Below, one piece after another: positions 6,582-8,033 of a stretch of DNA of 8,033 nt. The DNA is taken from contig CAZLJE010000074.1 in assembly GCA_964559835.1 (NCBI GenBank), forward strand, positions 1-8,033, written 5' to 3'. The translations under genes were made by a program, and so were the position numbers. The notes under the pieces were generated by a model. It ran no database searches. It was not told the origin of the DNA and saw nothing but the letters and a program-made list of their open reading frames with translations. Source of the stretch: DAISJI01 sp964559835 (GTDB taxonomy: Bacteria; Acidobacteriota; Terriglobia; Terriglobales; Acidobacteriaceae). Each line of letters begins with the position of its first letter. Positions within the stretch are counted from its first letter, which is position 1.

Positions 6582-6866
6582 TCATCCCTCCGGCGCCAGA
6601 TAGCGCAAACCTGCGCCGGCCAGCTCCTCTTCTCTCATTTCGATCTCGGGAAATGTGACGTGTCCATCGTGAAGTACCCGGTCGAATGCGCGATCGAGCT
6701 CTCCGTCAGGTACTTCGATTGATAGCTTGTCATAGAGCAGCTCGTGCAAGTCCTCCTTGTTCATGCTGGCGGTGAATGACTCCCCAGCAAGGTCCTCGTA
6801 GCGGACCTGATATATCTCTCCATCCGTGCCTATAGCGGCTTTTCTAATGTCGAGCGTCCCGTGCAT
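6582..6866 (-). CDS. Small acidic protein of unknown function
   Basis: The 94-residue product is read on the minus strand from the ATG at 6864-6866 to the TGA at 6582-6584. A strong ribosome-binding site AGAGG (6874-6878 on the plus strand as CCTCT) sits 7 nt before the start, which decides the start and supports a real gene. The protein is soluble, acidic and has no signal peptide or membrane span. The first half looks like a small beta-sheet (GTLDIRKAAIGTDGEIYQVRYEDLAG region) and the second half helical (KEDLHELLYDKL, DGELDRAFDRVLHDG). It contains no Cys and no recognisable catalytic motif. It is convergent with ypdA, with only 1 nt between the two stop codons, and divergent from the beta-barrel gene across 246 bp. 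I do not recognise a family. Confidence 0.72.
   Translation of the reverse strand: MHGTLDIRKAAIGTDGEIYQVRYEDLAGESFTASMNKEDLHELLYDKLSIEVPDGELDRAFDRVLHDGHVTFPEIEMREEELAGAGLRYLAPEG
6590..6619 (+). terminator. Possible ypdA terminator inside the convergent gene
   Basis: A perfect 7-bp inverted repeat, CCGGCGC (6590-6596) and GCGCCGG (6613-6619), begins 10 nt after the ypdA stop. It is followed by pyrimidine-rich sequence (CAGCTCCTCTTCTCTCATTT). The 16-nt loop and lack of a proper T-run make this a weak call. It lies in the 3' coding end of the minus-strand gene, which is the only place a terminator could sit given the 1-nt gap. Confidence 0.25.
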
Positions 6867-7112
6867 CTCCCTACCTCTGCCTGCTTCTGATTGCGTATCG
6901 CCGGAATTAGGTTTTCCAAGTTCTGCATTCAGTGATGCACCGGATGCAGAACATGCAATGCTCCAGAGCTACTCTCACTTGCTGCCAACCTGCCGCCTGC
7001 GCTGCTCGTCTCACTTAGCGTCTCTCCACTTAACCCTGGTTGGGATGTGTAAACGTAAGTTGTGCACCCGAATGCGTGGAGAAACGCCAGATTTGCAATG
7101 GGGGAAGGTTCC
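6867..7112. promoter_or_regulatory. Divergent intergenic region with inverted and 9-bp-spaced repeats
   Basis: These 246 bp separate the small minus-strand gene from the beta-barrel gene and must hold promoters for both, though I cannot pick convincing -35/-10 pairs by eye. An 8-bp inverted repeat, TTCTGCAT (6921-6928) and ATGCAGAA (6944-6951), encloses part of a run of three direct ATGCA copies at 6935, 6944 and 6953, exactly 9 bp apart. This could be an operator. A TGTAAACGTAAG stretch (7048-7059) lies 53 nt before the beta-barrel start. No further coding sequence is supported here. Confidence 0.35.
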
Positions 7113-7691
7113 ATGAAAACACGTTTAGCAGTCATGCTGATCGCGGTAGGCGCGTTTGTCTGTGCGCCGGCGTTGCGTGCCCAGGATCACGGAGAAATCG
7201 GAGTATATGGTGAATTGTTCCGCGCCTCAGCCAGCAGTCTCAATCTTTACGGCGTTGGAGGGCGCGTTGGCCTTAACGTACACCCGAACGTCGCGCTTGA
7301 GGCTGAGGGCTCATACGATTTCTCGCAGAGCAACACAACTAGCCTGAGCGGGATCAATAGCAACACCACCACGTTCCGCTCAGATCTACGCGCGACTCAT
7401 TTCGCGTTTGGGCCAAAGTTCCAGCTGGGCACCAACTCGCCTGTACGCGCGTTTTTGTTTGCAAAAGGCGGTTTCGTGCGTTTCGGGGTAACTCCTGGAG
7501 CGGTTACCTTCGGTAATTTCCCAACGAGTCTTCAGAACACTGACCTGAACGGCGTCTTCTATCCCGGCGGAGGACTGGAGTTCTTCCTTGGTCCCGTCGG
7601 GATACGCGTCGATGCAGGTGATGAGATCTACTTCGACCGCGGCGCGCAGCATGATCTGAAGCTGTCTTTCGGTCCGACTATTCGTTTCTGA
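7113..7691 (+). CDS. Small outer-membrane beta-barrel protein
   Basis: The ATG at 7113 is preceded by GGGGAAGG (7101-7108), a good ribosome-binding site, and gives a 192-residue product; the in-frame GTG at 7062 is rejected because it would bury the signal peptide. The N-terminus (MKTRLAVMLIAVGAFVCAPALRAQ) is a Sec signal peptide with likely cleavage after ALRA, near residue 23. The mature part (about 170 residues) alternates polar and hydrophobic residues in strands: GEIGVYGEL, NLYGVGGRVGLNV, VALEAEGSYDF, THFAFGPKFQL, RAFLFAKGGFVRF, GVFYPGGGLEFFL, GIRVDAGDEIYF and LKLSFGPTIRF. It ends in Phe, the usual C-terminal signature recognised by the BAM machinery. Length and pattern fit an eight-stranded OmpA/OmpW/opacity-like barrel, of the kind often annotated as outer membrane beta-barrel protein in Acidobacteriota. 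The substrate or role is unknown. A strong hairpin follows the stop. Confidence 0.85.
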   Translation: MKTRLAVMLIAVGAFVCAPALRAQDHGEIGVYGELFRASASSLNLYGVGGRVGLNVHPNVALEAEGSYDFSQSNTTSLSGINSNTTTFRSDLRATHFAFGPKFQLGTNSPVRAFLFAKGGFVRFGVTPGAVTFGNFPTSLQNTDLNGVFYPGGGLEFFLGPVGIRVDAGDEIYFDRGAQHDLKLSFGPTIRF

Positions 7692-7697
7692 CCTGCG

Positions 7698-7732
7698 GGC
7701 GAGGGATGCGGCGGCGCGCTGCATCCCTCGCC
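7698..7732 (+). terminator. GC-rich hairpin after the beta-barrel gene
   Basis: A perfect 12-bp inverted repeat, GGCGAGGGATGC (7698-7709) and GCATCCCTCGCC (7721-7732), extends inward by three further pairs (one G-T) to leave a 5-nt loop. It starts 6 nt after the stop at 7691. There is no T-run downstream, so if it ends transcription it does so as a T-poor terminator. It may instead protect the 3' end of the mRNA. Confidence 0.55.
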
Positions 7733-7945
7733 ATGCCACAAAGCCGTTATCAAAGTGGTTAATGCCTCTACGATTATTGTTGGAGTGAGATACGCAATGC
7801 GGTTCGCCTGCAAATCCGCGAGTGAACCGCATCGCCAGGAGATGAAGAACTCGTAAATTTTTTTTCTAAGCTGCTGCCAACATCTCGGCAGAGTGTCTCA
7901 TCTGTAAACACGTAAGCCGCTCCTGAAGTAAGGCGGATGGGCCCC
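7733..7945. promoter_or_regulatory. Intergenic leader of the glycosyltransferase gene with an inverted repeat
   Basis: About 210 bp without a supported gene. An 11-of-12-bp inverted repeat, GCAATGCGGTTC (7794-7805) and GAACCGCATCGC (7824-7835), has a perfect 9-bp core and an 18-nt spacer. An 8-T run (7858-7865) follows 22 nt later, too far to be a canonical terminator. A small stem, CTGCC/GGCAG (7874-7891), lies next, and TGTAAACACGTAAG (7903-7916) sits 29 nt before the start codon. The stretch is compatible with a promoter/operator or a structured leader, but no riboswitch class is recognisable. Confidence 0.3.
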
Positions 7946-8033
7946 ATGAAGGTTTGCTTAGTCACAGCGTTCCCACCGAGTACAGAGAGACTCAACGAGT
8001 ACGGTTTCCATTTAGCCAAAGAACTCAAGAAGC
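7946..8033 (+). CDS. GT4-like glycosyltransferase, N-terminal fragment cut by the window end
   Basis: Only 29 residues are visible, and the frame is open to the last base. The start MKVCLVTAFPPS followed by TERLNEYGFHLAKELKK matches the usual opening of family-4 (GT-B fold) glycosyltransferases: a first beta-strand, a short glycine/proline-type loop, then a helix with G-x-H-L-A-x-E-L. Such enzymes transfer sugars from nucleotide donors to lipids, polysaccharides or small molecules in the cytosol. The acceptor cannot be told from this fragment. The ATG at 7946 has GGCGGA (7932-7937) 8 nt upstream; an in-frame ATG at 7937 would add only MGP and is less well spaced. The sequence does not resemble the start of BshA, so a link to bacillithiol synthesis is not supported. 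Confidence 0.7.
   Translation, partial: MKVCLVTAFPPSTERLNEYGFHLAKELKK

Noticed and set aside
6826..7116. 96-residue plus-strand frame in the divergent intergenic region
   Set aside because: It overlaps the start of the better-supported minus-strand gene and the beta-barrel start. Its Cys/Ser/Leu-rich composition looks non-coding.
7774..8028. 84-residue minus-strand frame over the right end
   Set aside because: It overlaps the clear GT4 start on the plus strand antisense and has no recognisable pattern.
7946..8033. Glycosyltransferase as BshA, completing a bacillithiol locus with ypdA
   Set aside because: The visible N-terminus does not resemble the BshA start I know, no bshB or bshC is in the window, and the gene is separated from ypdA by two other genes.
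1..8033. Mobile element, CRISPR array, tRNA/rRNA or defence island
   Set aside because: No transposase, integrase, phage gene, regularly spaced repeat array or RNA gene was recognisable on either strand apart from the single REP/MITE-like inverted repeat.

Overview
The window looks like metagenomic bacterial DNA made of at least two compositionally different pieces. The left piece (1 to about 3915) is very GC-rich. It carries secreted or lipid-anchored surface proteins of a Myxococcota/Deltaproteobacteria-like style: a PKD/HYR-type protein with a WPPNHK motif, an IPT/TIG lipoprotein, and the start of a Cys-rich lipoprotein. The right piece (about 3920 to 8033) has moderate GC and relaxed wobble-base use. 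Its gene content resembles soil Acidobacteriota (Terriglobia-like): a membrane protein with a PH-like C-terminus, a CAP/SCP-domain secreted protein, a YpdA-type flavoprotein, a small conserved-looking protein, a small outer-membrane beta-barrel and the start of a GT4-like glycosyltransferase. The taxonomic assignments rest on recalled protein style and composition, not on a database search. Layout, left piece: a 5'-truncated gene (1-1473, +) ends 70 bp before a lipoprotein gene (1544-3601, +). That gene overlaps the next one (start 3598) through an ATGA stop/start overlap, so the two are probably translationally coupled. The third reading frame begins as a lipoprotein with CxxC-like Cys spacing. 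Near 3912-3925 it changes without interruption into a hydrophobic multi-spanning protein. Wobble use changes at the same point: 2 of 105 codons end in A/T before it, 13 of the next 40 after it. This is the most important feature of the window. It is more likely a contig-joining artefact (or a recombination edge) than a functional fusion, and it should be settled before any cross-boundary biology is inferred. Layout, right piece: after the fused frame stops at 4542, a 110-bp near-symmetrical inverted repeat (50-bp arms, 10-nt loop) of the GTCATCCTGAG...AAGGATCT type fills the space before the CAP gene (4704-5519, +). Next are ypdA (5567-6580, +) and a small convergent gene (6582-6866, -) whose stop codon lies 1 nt from the ypdA stop. 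A 246-bp divergent intergenic region follows, then a beta-barrel gene (7113-7691, +), a strong GC-rich hairpin (7698-7732), a roughly 210-bp intergenic stretch with an inverted repeat, and a glycosyltransferase start (7946 onward, cut by the window end). The right-hand genes do not form an obvious single pathway. The CAP protein and beta-barrel are envelope or secreted, while YpdA points to cytosolic low-molecular-weight-thiol redox chemistry. I found no tRNA, rRNA, CRISPR array, transposase or obvious defence system. I cannot support the presence of a new multi-gene system here. The points most worth checking are the junction at about 3915, the Thr-for-Cys substitution in the YpdA FAD motif, and the repeat abutting the CAP gene.
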